From Capronia americana (lineage: Eukaryota > Ascomycota > Eurotiomycetes > Chaetothyriales > Herpotrichiellaceae), in assembly GCA_016110215.1 (NCBI GenBank), contig JADWQD010000025.1, positions 1 through 64,000 on the forward strand: a DNA stretch of 64,000 nt, in the 5' to 3' direction. Under the pieces are notes generated by a model that did not search any database, was not told the DNA's origin, and saw nothing but the letters and a program-made list of their open reading frames with translations. Positions 22,527 to 33,189 of the stretch are shown one piece after another (position 1 is the first letter of the stretch; each line of letters begins with the position of its first letter). Made by a program: the position numbers and the translations under genes.

Positions 22527-23290
22527 GGTGGCTGGGAGTGAGAGATGAAGTACTCCGGAAGGGCGCTCTCGAGTGAAGGGCTGTTATGTCCCTCCCAGTG
22601 TATCAGGCAGCTGGATTCACAATACCTCAATCATGTAGTACAGGTGGCCTCTTTTTCGGTCTCAACTTGACAGGTCTCCCATTGACACCGAGGAGAACAA
22701 GTCGGTGTGTGCCTGGCGATGAGAAAGGCACAAGACCAGGCTGAATGCTACTCCGCACGGTCCACATGTCAGCCTCGTCTAATCGATAAGGTGAGGGGTG
22801 AGATAGGGTGGAGCATTCAGTCAGGCTAGACGTCGATGAATGCTTCTCCGTAATTATTTTCCAATTTCAACATTTGTGTCGTCAATGCTCAATTGTACAG
22901 CGTTCATGTTCAATCCATACTTGAGTATATTGTTGCCTGCTCGGCGAACCAAACAGTGGCAAGCGGCTGATCTGACCTCGCACGGGACTTCCGTATCTGA
23001 AGCTTCTACCTCGGTTCTCGGAATTTGATATTCTCGTTTCCTGCGTCCCTTTTTGGCAAGTATTGGAGAGAGCACAGCTCGATTGTCCTTCCCATACGCA
23101 GCAAACGGATTGACTGTAAACGACTTTTTGTACCAACGTCGGCCAAAAGCTCTGGACGGGAGCTGGCTTGCGGTGTGACCAGACCGGAACCGCTCGCGGT
23201 GGGTTGAATATAAAATTCTCGTTCCCTCGTTTTCCAATCCATTACTACCATTGGACGACATCTACTTTGGACAACGCATCAGTATCCAAC
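22527..23290. other. Intergenic, divergent promoter
   Basis: Shared upstream region of the REEP-like gene and the TANGO2-like gene. A 135-codon minus-strand frame at 22854-23261 overlaps the TANGO2 promoter, has no recognisable domain, and is treated as chance. Confidence 0.5.
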
Positions 23291-24304
23291 ATGTGTATCG
23301 CCCTGATATCGACCGCTCACCCCTCCTATCGACTGATTCTGATCGACAACCGCGATGAATACCTCAATCGTCCAACTGATATTGCCCGATGGTGGCCTGA
23401 GCCTCACTCCCACGTCCTTGGAGGCCGAGACATGCATCGGGATGTCCACGGTACCTGGCTTGGAGTCACGAAGACGGGCAAGATCGCGGTCTTGACAAAC
23501 TATCGCGAAGACGTCACGCCGGCTCCAACGGCCATCAGCCGTGGAGCCATCATCAAGAAGTTTCTGGCCGAGGAGGTCGGGCAGGTGGAAGATTTCGTCA
23601 AGAACGTCGTCAACACCGGCATTGCAAAGGACGCCGGCGGGTTCAGCCTAGTCTGCGGACACATTGGCGAAAAGCTTGCCGTTATCTCCAACCGGGCCGA
23701 GGATCAGAGTCAAGTCCCTTGGATAGCTGGGGACGTCGTGCAGACGGTCGGCTTAAGCAACGCGGCCTTTTCAGACCGCTCGTGGAAAAAGGTGACGCTA
23801 GGAGAGGAGCTGATGTTGAACACCATTCGACAGAGTGTCAAGAACGAAGAATCCGAAGACCAACTGATCGAAAGGTTCCTAGACTTGCTCAGTCACGAAA
23901 CCCTGCCTAGAGAAGGTAAAGCTGACGATGCCGGCCTTGAGACATACATATTCGACCTCAGGCATACCATCTATGTGCCCACGCTCGGAAGGAAAGACAT
24001 GACTGATCTCAGGGACGACGAGATCGCCGCCGCTAGAAAGCATGAAAAGGTTGACATTATTGGCCACAACACACCCATCCGGACTGGCTCTCCGGCTGTC
24101 AATGGCTCCAGTAAGGCCCAGCAGCTCGGCATCAGCGGTCTTTACGGAACCCAGAAGCAGTCAATCGTGCTGGCTGATCACGACGGAAATGTCCGCTTCT
24201 TCGAAAGAACGCTGTTCGACGAGATGTCGAACCCTATCCCTGCGGGTCAGGGCGACGTTGATGTGAGGTTCAAGGTCCCCAAGCCAAAAGGCTCAGCAAA
24301 TTAG
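23291..24304 (+). CDS. TANGO2-family protein (NRDE domain)
   Basis: Single-exon 337-aa member of the NRDE/TANGO2 family, conserved from fungi to humans and linked to Golgi/ER organisation, lipid and heme trafficking in other organisms. The start at 23291 gives MCIALIS; the Cys at position 2 is conserved in the family, while an upstream in-frame non-ATG extension is not. The eponymous NRDE is at residues 20-23 (IDNRDEYLNRPT), followed by WWP and the LGGRDMHRDVHGTWLGV block typical of the family. The fungal C-terminal part (GTQKQSIVLADHDGNV and ERTLFD) is present. Molecular activity is not established even in model organisms. Confidence 0.93.
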   Translation: MCIALISTAHPSYRLILIDNRDEYLNRPTDIARWWPEPHSHVLGGRDMHRDVHGTWLGVTKTGKIAVLTNYREDVTPAPTAISRGAIIKKFLAEEVGQVEDFVKNVVNTGIAKDAGGFSLVCGHIGEKLAVISNRAEDQSQVPWIAGDVVQTVGLSNAAFSDRSWKKVTLGEELMLNTIRQSVKNEESEDQLIERFLDLLSHETLPREGKADDAGLETYIFDLRHTIYVPTLGRKDMTDLRDDEIAAARKHEKVDIIGHNTPIRTGSPAVNGSSKAQQLGISGLYGTQKQSIVLADHDGNVRFFERTLFDEMSNPIPAGQGDVDVRFKVPKPKGSAN

Positions 24305-25204
24305 CGTCATCCGCGCACATTCACGACCCGAGGCAGAGACTCTCCTGATCAGTTAAGAGAGGCAGAACTGACGACTGTCCGTTTATGATGGCGCCCAACC
24401 CTACTCATATCGAACTAATGCTTCTCTTAGTAGCGGTACCCGTGGTTGTCAGTGAATGCTGGGTACTGACTATCGGATGAAGTCTGGTCGAGTCGAACAG
24501 CACCTTGCGAAAGGAGTTCCTAGCCTAATCTGGAGGACAACGTACCCTCTACCAGCTTGGGGGAGCCGATCGCGCCATCGACAAGATCCAGGATTTTTAC
24601 CTGTCAGTGCATGTACAACCATGTCCAACCAGGGCCATCGATGATGCACTCTGTGGAATGCGCAACACCGGACTGGGAATCGGGCTGAAGATATGGTATG
24701 AAGCGTATGAGATGGCCATGGAGAGGATACGTGGGACTTGTTTGATGTTGAACAATTTTGGATGCTGGTCGTTCGACATTACACTTTCCAAGGAGTGCTA
24801 TATGCTTGACGCATTCCGAAGAGTGCTATACACCTCACACTTTCCAAGAAGTGCTACATCAAATTTACATGACTCCGGGTACCGTCCACAACAAATCCTC
24901 AGGCCAGGACACTATTATACCCATAACTGTCAAGGAACGGTGGTTGGACTGGATCCAATGACGAGTAGACCTAGACAAACAATCAAGATGGTCTTCCGTG
25001 CAATGTCATTGTTTACAAGGTGCGGCAGTGTTCAGAGGTTGTCCTTACCATTCACCACCTGCGCCGTTATTCACATACCCATCACCGCACATTCGTCTCT
25101 GCGCTTCTCCTCGATTTCATCTCATCCTTCCTTCGCAGCGCACAACCACGAACCGTTCTTTTTTCTCCTCTCTTGGGTAGAGCGTTGACCTTGTCGCCGC
25201 AGAA
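24305..25204. other. Intergenic with a short degenerate repeat
   Basis: Between two plus-strand genes. At about 24779-24866 three imperfect copies of a roughly 30-bp unit centred on TTCCAAGRAGTGCTA occur in tandem. The stretch 25040-25200 is pyrimidine rich and probably the leader of the next gene. Confidence 0.55.
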
Positions 25205-25990
25205 ATGGCTTCTTTTGCACGCGCCACCGCTTCTTCTTCACCTTCAAATCTTCGTCTCATTAACACCGACGACCTCTGCGAAACCTGTGCCGCCCTCATC
25301 GCGGCGGTCGATCAAGCCCACAACGCTTCGAGTCTCGGCGTCCCTCAGAGCGGCAACAACAACACCAACATCAACATCAACAACAACATCAACGGCGACG
25401 GCGACGACAACAGCAACGGCAACGGCGACAACGGGACGAACGGGCCCTCAACATCTACATCACAACCACCAGAAATTTCAGAAATTTCAGAACCCTCCTC
25501 CGGCGTCATTGCGCGGGCAGTGGCACCAGCACCCACACCCGCACCCACAACAGAGGATATCATCCAATTAATCATGATATCCGAGGTGAGAGACGCCGAG
25601 GAGAAGGTGGAGCGAGAGGCCGCCAACCTCGACGCCGCGCGGAGGGCGTTCGAGCACGAACGTCGGGGCGTGTTGGCATCAATGCGCAACGCGAGGGCGG
25701 CCCTCCGCACCGCCACGGACGGGTACTGGCAGAACACCCACGACCTGTCCGAGGCGATGGCGGCCTTCCGGCGCGAGAAGCACGAGTTCGAGGCCGCGAA
25801 GGCGGACTTCGAGCGCGAGAAGGCCGCGGTGGTGGAGGCGCGCCAGGCGCTCAACCTGGAGCGAGAGGCCCTCGAGGCGGAGAGGCAGGCGGCGGGGGCG
25901 GAGGTGGAGGAAGGGGGCGCCGCCACAGGCGAGGGGGGGAGGAAGAGGAAGCTATGGAGACGAGTGGCCGGGTGGTTGGGCCGTCGATGA
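25205..25990 (+). CDS. Asn-rich coiled-coil protein, unknown function
   Basis: Single-exon 261-aa protein. Residues about 1-45 are hydrophobic/polar with a CETC pair; 48-78 are a low-complexity Asn/Asp/Gly tract; 80-115 are Ser/Pro rich; residues about 120-235 form a long predicted coiled coil dominated by Glu, Ala and Arg heptads (EAERQAAGAEVEE type); the C-terminus is basic (KRKLWRRVAGWLGRR). The coding DNA is strongly biased toward GC-ending codons within the coil. I recognise no family. The basic amphipathic tail could bind membrane or nucleic acid, but this is only a possibility. Confidence 0.6.
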   Translation: MASFARATASSSPSNLRLINTDDLCETCAALIAAVDQAHNASSLGVPQSGNNNTNININNNINGDGDDNSNGNGDNGTNGPSTSTSQPPEISEISEPSSGVIARAVAPAPTPAPTTEDIIQLIMISEVRDAEEKVEREAANLDAARRAFEHERRGVLASMRNARAALRTATDGYWQNTHDLSEAMAAFRREKHEFEAAKADFEREKAAVVEARQALNLEREALEAERQAAGAEVEEGGAATGEGGRKRKLWRRVAGWLGRR

Positions 25991-26595
25991 TCGCGGCGCG
26001 GAGAGAGAGAGAGAGAGGTGACATATGCCCGCGATGGGAGAGGCGTGCGGCGGCTGGTTGGTCACCAGCACCAGCACCAGCACCAGCATCAGAGAGGGCC
26101 GTTGCTTCAGGCACGGTTACCGAAGACACACATGAATCAGACCTCTTTGAAACCAACGTTCCCTCCTCCGTGTTGAGTCAATGAGTGCCGTGAGACCACC
26201 TACTTAGTTACAGTGTGTGTTCGACCTTCATTCATTCATGCTAATTAACTAGATGCGTTGTCCCGCTCGTTGCACCCGGAATGCCCGTGGTAAAGTAAGT
26301 ACAGTGAGTGTACATAAGGTGTAGATGAGGTATCGTGGTGGGCGTCCCCAACGTCCATCAACCCAACTCAATCTAGCCAAGGAAACAACAGAGTACGTGT
26401 CTGCGGCACGGCATAATCAAGTATGAGAGGTCCAGGACAGGCAAGAGTAACTAACGAAGCGTGGTTACGAGTTGCGAAACCGCAACGGGAAGCGGCGGAA
26501 CGTGTCATCAGAGCGCGCGCGGGCTCAAGTCCACATCATGGTATACCACACCAGTAGGGAAGGTGTCCTATGTAAGAGGGTGTAAGTGGGTGAGA

Positions 26596-26718
26596 GTGGG
26601 TGTGTGTGTGACGATGTAAGATCTTAGAATCTCACGCCCGTCCAAGCACGACGAGAATATGCTATGTAATTGACGCCGATAGGCCAGCGCACTCACACAC
26701 ACTCACACACACACCCAC
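26596..26718. repeat. Inverted GT/CA microsatellite pair
   Basis: The 16-mer GTGGGTGTGTGTGTGA at 26596-26611 is exactly complementary to 26703-26718, separated by 91 bp. Transcribed DNA could form a hairpin, but both arms are simple sequence, so chance pairing of two microsatellites is likely. Confidence 0.75.
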
Positions 26719-27730
26719 CAACGCTACACGATCTTGACAGTTCAGATCCGACCGGCTTGTGAGCTGTCGCGACGAATGCGAGGGATGCGAGAGGGGGGAG
26801 GGGGGCATGTCATCCATCCATCTGGCGTTCGAGCGATAAGCCTGCCTACCTACCTACTTACCTACCCATCCGAGGGAAATACACATACGCATACGCATTC
26901 CATGTTGACCGAGCGGCTTGGGCGGGGGTTTGATTCCATTCTTATTTCTGACCTGATTCCGATTCTGACGGGATGTGGTTTTCTGAGTGAGCTTTCTTTC
27001 TGCCCTCTTTAACGATTCACAAGAGCCCGGACGGACAAAGCGAGAAAAGAAAGAAAGGACAAGTTGTGCTCGTTGTTGGAGTCTGAAGGCGCAGTTGTGG
27101 CCGCCCTTCCTTCACACTCACACTCACTCTTACACTCGCTTCTTGAAGGTTTCGCGAGCCGGAGCCAGATTCGAAGTCAGAGTCAGGCTACCAAATTCAT
27201 GGCCAAGGAAGCTGATCGCGAGCCTAGAGCTGCGTTTCCGTTGGCAAATCCCAGAATCTAGACTCCGTGTCAGAACTGTCCGAGCGGCAGTGAGATTGAG
27301 TAGGCTTGCACAACCCAAACAACTCGATCGGCTCTGCGAACGCGATAGAAAAAGAGAGAGGGGAAGGGTTGAGTGGACGAAGACGAACAACAACAATTGA
27401 TACAGTATTCCTCGTGCGGCTCGCAAAAAAGGAAACACCAAAGGCCGGACACAAACCCTCTTTCTTCTCTCAGGAACCCGAATTTCTCGTCCGTCCGTCC
27501 GTTGTCGGTCAAGAATTCATTGGACAACTCCGAGCGTCCAGATCTCTATCTCGATCCTCGGCGCAACGAACCCTCCTTCCTACCATCCATAGGAAAGGGA
27601 GGAACCAAGAAGAAACCAACCTCTCCACTCCCCCCGTATCAGCCACCGCCATCGATCCACGCACGATAAAACGCCCCCAACGGGCAGTGTATGTCGAGAG
27701 ATCAGCACGGCACGCCGATATGATCGTAAT

Positions 27731-27760
27731 GTCACTGTCACCGTCACCGTCACCGTCACC
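27731..27760. repeat. GTCACC hexanucleotide repeat
   Basis: About five tandem copies of GTCACC in a non-coding region. Confidence 0.8.
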
Positions 27761-28270
27761 GATGGATCAAGCACACGACCGGATCCCGATCACGTCCAGC
27801 TCGAAGGTCGCGTGTCAGGGGGAAGAGGGGAGAACGCCATTGTGCCGATTTGAACAAGGGCGGGTAAGGAGGTCGAGGGAGTTCTGGTCGGCGGCCCAGT
27901 TGGCCGTTGAGGGGTTTAAAAGGTGGATTGTCGCGTCCTCGGGTGATGGCGGTGTCGGGTGTGCTGTCACCGGTGATTGTATCGTTTCTGAGGATTGAAC
28001 TGGTCAGTATGTGGTGGAGAAGCAGCGTCGTCAACAAAGTGGCAAACTGGTCTACGCGAAGACGAACTTTAGAGTATCCCCGTCGAGAATAGCAGGGCAT
28101 GCTCATGACCTCCAGTGCAGCAAAAAGATGAGTATGTATGGTTGGCAAGCTCGGAATTCCACGAGTATACTTTTAACCCTTTCGCGTATACCTAATACAG
28201 TAACATAGGAAATAATTCAATCTCACTCCTGGCAAATGAACGGCCGGCGGCAGCAGTCGGCACCGTCTGC

Positions 28271-30894
28271 TCACCACAATTCACAGACCGGCTTCTTCTC
28301 CTTACACTGGAAGCTCTCTCTAAAGTCCCTTGAGTTGGCCATCGTGCCCAGTATCCTCGCAAACTTTGGTGCGTGCGGATCCAGATAGATCCTCTGGATG
28401 GCCGTCTCCTTCCTGGTCTTCCCGCACCACCAATTGGCATAGTTGACAAAGAAGAGCTGCTCTTGTGTGAAGAAGTCCAACCCGGGGAGGTCTTGATTGG
28501 GGTTCTCTGCCGCCCGTTTTTGCCATGCTTTGAACGCAGCAGCGAGTCCACCGGCGTCGGCAATGTTCTCGCCCAGGGTCAGTCGCCCATTGACGTGCAG
28601 AGGTTTATCATCCGGGCCCTCGACCGTAAAATTGGCGTACTGCTCGACGAAGCACTCGGCTCGAGCCTTGAAGTTCTCAACCGTCTTTTCGGTCCACCAG
28701 TCCGTGAAGTTGCCATTCTGATCGTAGTGCCGGCCTGTGGAGTCGAACGCGTGGGAGAGTTCGTGGCCGGAGACAGAGCCAAAGGCACCGTAGGACAGAT
28801 ATTGAGGCACGTTCACGTCGAAAACGGGGAACTGCATGATTCCTGCTGGAAAGACGATTTCGTTGCCCGGTGGATTGTAGTACGCATTGACCGTGGGTAC
28901 AGTCATATCCCACTGATCCCGGTCAACAGGTTTGCCGAGAGCGGCCCATTCCTCTTTGGCTTCGTTTCGAACGAGGGCTACTGCGTTTTCGAAATACGTT
29001 GTTGAGTTGATGTTGACCGAAGCGTAATATTTCTTCAACTTCTCAGGGTCAAGGATGTTGGGGCTCTGCGACGGTAAAGATCAGCCTAAGTCCAATGGTT
29101 AGTAGAGTCTCGGGACAGGTATACCTTGTCAGGGTATCCAATCTTCTGGACGATGTTGTGGACCTTGGAGATTGCCAAGTCAATGACCTCTTTCTCCATC
29201 CACTCCGTGATCTTGAGCTTTTCAACGAACTGATCCTTGATATCGGTCACGATCTGATCACCGAACGCCTTGGCCTCGGCCGAGAAGGCTTTCTCGACGA
29301 AGAAGCGGCTCAGAATCCAGCCCAGTCCAGAGTCAACATGACGTACACATTTCCTCCACCGTTCTGGCTTCGTGTCTGGGTCCTGGGAGAAGTCAGCATC
29401 TGGGATCAATGCCGAAACGGCAAACGCACCTGGCCCGATAGCTCGTTTTGAAACCGTTCGATAGGGACAACTGCATCTGCCTCAATGAAACTGTAATAGG
29501 ACTGGATGGTCTTCCATAAGAAATATGCGTGCAGCGTCTCTTTCGATGTGTCGGACACCAACTTGCTGAGGTCTTTCAGGTACTGTGGCGCCATGACAAT
29601 GATGCGATCGGGGGTGTAACCCGATGGTACAAGCTCGTGAAGGATTTTGGAGAGCTTCAACTCTGGTACTAGAGCCTCGGCATCCTTCAGTGACATTGGG
29701 TTGTAGTATTTCTGCGAATGTCAGTGGCGCGAGACTAAGCAGACTGTATCCAACTCACAGTGACATCATCACGATCCTCTGCATCTGGGGTGGCTGCTGC
29801 AATCTTCTTCTCGAAGGCCACCAGAGCATGCGTATCGGCGTGTTGTAGAGCTCCATGCGACCGGAGGGAAGAAAAGACCTCAGAAATGGTGTCTTCATAC
29901 TTCTTCAGGATTTTCTCGTCCTCGTACAGCTCTTTGGCAGGCAAGCCGACGCTCCATGGAGCCGAGACGGACACAACCACGGTATCAGGATCCTTGTCGT
30001 CTGCACCGGTGCCAGCAGAGATCAAGCTGGACTGTCCGGTCTTGAACGCGTGTAATACCGCGGAGGAGAGGTCGCCAGAAGAGAAATGCTTGGATGTCTC
30101 GTTGAGAATGTCGAGCAGGGGAGCAATTCCGAGCTTTTTGATTGTATCCTCGTTCAAACAAGCGTCATAAGCTGCTTTGAGCTTATCGAAGTTGTCCTTG
30201 TCAGCAGAACTGCCGGCACTATCCAATCGACGAGGCGAGAAATAAGAATGCTGAAGCCTGGGTTAGCATTGACGCTATGCAGCAGATACCCGCTGACAAA
30301 CATACCGCCGAGTCGCCGGGATACGGAGCTTCGAGGATGTGGCGTAACAGGGTCTGGGAGTTCTCGGACATGATGGTGCCTGTGAAGGCATCACCCTGGT
30401 CTGGACGAAGATCATGGCGGTCCCGCCAGCCTCCACAGACCAGCTCCTCGAAGTCGGTACACGGGTCGATGTTCTTGTAGTCCGGGTGGAGATTATACAG
30501 CAGCTCCGAAGAAGCGTGGACGCAAGCAGGAGTCAGACAGATGTTGGCTTCGTCAGGGTGTAGTTCTTCGCCGTAGCCTTTGAAATGTTAGGCACTGCAC
30601 GAAATCCTCTGGCCCGGAGAGCGGCATACCTCGAAAACGGGGATCCTTATGGTGTGACAGGCTTTCTCTCCATTCAGCAAAATCTGGGAAATTCCAGACA
30701 AACAAGCAGAAAGCGCCCAAGAAGAGAGTCAGACCGATGGCGCGGAGAGGCCAAGGAACATGTTCTTCACGTCGTCGCTCCTCGCAGCACCGGCAGCAAG
30801 ACCCTACTGCAGGTGGGTTGTTTTCTTCATCTCGGAGCAGCGGAGTGGTTTCTTTTGGGTGACGGCAATGCTCATAGGGCGGAGGAGATGCCAT
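28271..30894 (-). CDS. M13 family zinc metallopeptidase (neprilysin/ECE-like), type II membrane
   Basis: Predicted ecto-metallopeptidase cleaving short peptides. Six exons (30894-30630, 30577-30306, 30250-29759, 29711-29430, 29382-29125, 29065-28271) sum to 2364 nt (787 aa). The N-terminus is cytosolic (about 60 residues, with dibasic/Pro and Cys-rich stretches), then one signal-anchor helix (about 55-75, IGLTLFLGAFCLFVW), then the ectodomain. Zinc site: HELSH at 624-628 and GENIADAGG with third ligand Glu689; the substrate-binding NAYY motif lies upstream at about 583-586. The protein ends in CELW, matching the CxxW terminus of the neprilysin group. Ectodomain Cys residues and sequons are numerous. 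No splice or motif defects are seen. Confidence 0.94.
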
Positions 30895-31670
30895 CGTCAA
30901 TCGCTTCGACGAGTTGGTCGCTTCAGAGTTGATGAAAAGAGAGTCAAGGTCGAAAGAAGCACGTATGACAATCGACGCCTGTTGCTGTTGCTGTCCAACG
31001 CGCGCCCCACATTAAGCTTAGCCCGATCGTCACTGCAGGCACAGCTTTGGTTAAGCCTGGCACTACCTGGAGCTCTCGGCGCGGGGAAGCCTAGGCTTGT
31101 CCCGGCACGCCCGGGCGTGAATGTAGAAAGCACGTGCGCTCACGTGTGGAACACAGTACGAATCCCATTTCCACCCTCTCAGCCTCTTGCAGAATCACAG
31201 CATCATCACTTCTCATTGCCTAGACTGCGGACCTGAAATTTGGCCGAATGCCCCTGTGCCCGACGCACGAGGCAGTATCAGCTATGCGAAGCACTCACTC
31301 CATATAAGCTCCCGATCGCAGCAATAAAACATGATGTCAGTTGTGAGGCAGAAGCCTCCTGCAATCGAAACAAAGGGCTTTAAGCCCGTAAAGCGGACAC
31401 TTATTCTGTCGGAGGATCGGATGATGGAGTGTCGGATGGTCAAGTTGAGTCCCTGCACTCCATTGAACTGCTCCGTGTCACATCGAGAACGGACACATAA
31501 CAACAACCAGTCCCTGCTTAGAAAATGATGCTCTTTAACAAACCGCATTCAAAACATAGCCCTAGATACAAGATTCAAGCGAAAACCACCGACGTCAGAC
31601 ATCGCACTTCGAGGCAAGCCAACAACACCCGTAATCAGTTGTCCTCCAGTCTCCCATACTAGCATCTCAC
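30895..31670. other. Intergenic, divergent promoter
   Basis: Shared upstream region of the peptidase (minus) and the reductase (plus). No coding signal seen. Confidence 0.5.
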
Positions 31671-32786
31671 ATGGCACCCTCCAATCGAGCAGCCTACTTG
31701 GTTTCCGCCAAAAAGTCCCCCCTGGAAGTCAAATCTGCGGCGTACACCAAACCAGGTCCCGGCCAGATCACGATCAAAAACCATGCTGTCGCTACGAACC
31801 CACTGGACTTCATCAAGCAGACCGTCGGTGACTTGCTGTACGACTGGGTGAAATACCCGATGATTCTGGGAAGCGATGTTGCTGGAGAAGTGGTCGAAGT
31901 CGGCAAGGACGTCACAAGATTCAAAGTCGGCGATCGCGTGGTCGGCCAGTCCATCGGCATGGCCAAGAAGCATAACTCTCCGGCTCTATGCGGATTTCAG
32001 GAGTATGTCAACCTGTTGGCGCACATGTCGTCCCCCATCCCTGACAGCCTACCCTACGAGAACGCCGCGGTGATCCCTCTGGGGCTGTCGACCGCGGCTT
32101 GCGCGCTCTTCCAAACCGATCAGCTCGCGTTGCAATTTCCTTCGTCCCCTGCGGCAAAGCCGACAGGGAAAACCATCCTCGTCTGGGGCGGTTCGACCAG
32201 TGTGGGCGCCAACGCAATCCAGCTTGCCACCGCAGCTGGATACGACGTCATCACCACATGCTCACCGCGTAATTTTGACTTGGTCAAGCGACTTGGAGCG
32301 GTCGCAGCGTTCGACTACCACAGCCCGACCGTGGCGCAAGACATCAAGAAGGCATTCCAGGGGAGAACCACAGCCGGGGCGATCTCAATCGGGCAAGGCG
32401 CAGCGGAAGCGTGTCTCAACATCCTCGGATCGTGCAAGGGCGACAGGGTTCTCTCGATGGCCACCTATCCGCTCGATCCCATGAACCTGCCGAAACGGTT
32501 CGTCATGCCGATCATGGCATATACCTACCTTTCCGGTATGGCGTCCCTGTGGATCAAGGCGAAGCGATACGGCGTCCGAAGCCAGTTCATATTCGGAGAT
32601 ACTCTCGTCGACAACGAGGTCGGGCCTGCGATATACGAGCAGTTCCTCCCACAGGCGTTGGCAGACGGGTCCTTTATTGCTGCTCCGGAGCCCCAAATCG
32701 TCGGCCATGGTCTGGAAATGATCCAGCACGCCCTGGATATACACGTGAAGGGAGTCAGCGCGAAGAAGCCTGTTGTTACGTTATGA
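31671..32786 (+). CDS. Zinc-binding-type alcohol dehydrogenase / trans-enoyl reductase (MDR)
   Basis: Single-exon 371-aa medium-chain dehydrogenase/reductase, NAD(P)H dependent. N-terminal GroES-like domain (about 20-150) with the block MILGSDVAGEVVEVGKDV, then a Rossmann domain with the nucleotide-binding motif VWGGSTSVGANAIQLATAAGYDV (about 169-192). It most resembles the fungal stand-alone enoyl reductases (LovC-like) and related quinone-oxidoreductase-like MDRs, which lack structural and catalytic zinc ligands; none of the typical zinc Cys clusters is seen. No polyketide synthase is in the window, so a secondary-metabolite role is not supported here. Substrate unknown. Confidence 0.88.
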   Translation: MAPSNRAAYLVSAKKSPLEVKSAAYTKPGPGQITIKNHAVATNPLDFIKQTVGDLLYDWVKYPMILGSDVAGEVVEVGKDVTRFKVGDRVVGQSIGMAKKHNSPALCGFQEYVNLLAHMSSPIPDSLPYENAAVIPLGLSTAACALFQTDQLALQFPSSPAAKPTGKTILVWGGSTSVGANAIQLATAAGYDVITTCSPRNFDLVKRLGAVAAFDYHSPTVAQDIKKAFQGRTTAGAISIGQGAAEACLNILGSCKGDRVLSMATYPLDPMNLPKRFVMPIMAYTYLSGMASLWIKAKRYGVRSQFIFGDTLVDNEVGPAIYEQFLPQALADGSFIAAPEPQIVGHGLEMIQHALDIHVKGVSAKKPVVTL

Positions 32787-33189
32787 CGACAAGAACGTGG
32801 AGTAGGCGCGTGATTCTTAAAGTTTCGAGTGATTCTGTGGAGTGTTAAGCGAACAAGTTGTGTATGTAAAGTAATCCCGAGTCCCGAGTCCCTAGTCCCT
32901 AGTCCCTCATCCCACAGAGGAACATCTCCGCGCCTGAGGAGGCATGAAGGCAATATTGTCCGACAAGCTTGACGCAATGCATGGCAAACATACGACTCAT
33001 CCTTGCTCGAGCTTCCATTCCCGCTTCACCCCATCCCACAAGTTGTCGGGTGTAAGACCAGCGTGTAAGAAGGAAAGGAAAGCTTCCAAGGCCAACGAGA
33101 TTGAACAGTACTGTCCGTAATTACACTGCAGTAATCACCATCCAGCCTACAGATACGAGCACTGAGTACTGGCCCCTTCCTTTCCTTTC
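32787..33189. other. Intergenic, convergent 3' ends
   Basis: Contains five imperfect copies of the heptamer GTCCCTA/GTCCCGA at about 32875-32912. It resembles telomere-like CCCTA words only loosely. Nothing else is seen. Confidence 0.6.

Larger units (their letters stand above)
25991..28270. other. Long intergenic, convergent 3' ends, repeat-rich
   Basis: A 2.3-kb spacer. It holds a GA run (26000-26016), CACCAG repeats (about 26062-26092), a perfect 16-bp inverted GT/CA repeat (26596-26611 with 26703-26718), a CCTA run near 26845-26870, a GTCC run near 27485 and five GTCACC hexamers (about 27731-27760). Long frames at 27306-27998 (plus) and 27756-28148 (minus) overlap the repeats, lack domains and are not called. 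Confidence 0.55.

Noticed and set aside
22854..23261. 135-codon minus-strand frame beginning with ATG.
   Set aside because: It has no domain, overlaps the promoter of the TANGO2-like gene and shows no coding-like composition.
27306..27998. 230-codon plus-strand frame.
   Set aside because: It begins at a non-ATG codon, runs through simple repeats, has no domain and competes with a minus-strand frame of similar quality.
31671..32786. Enoyl reductase as part of a polyketide gene cluster.
   Set aside because: No polyketide synthase or other biosynthetic gene is present within 30 kb on either side.
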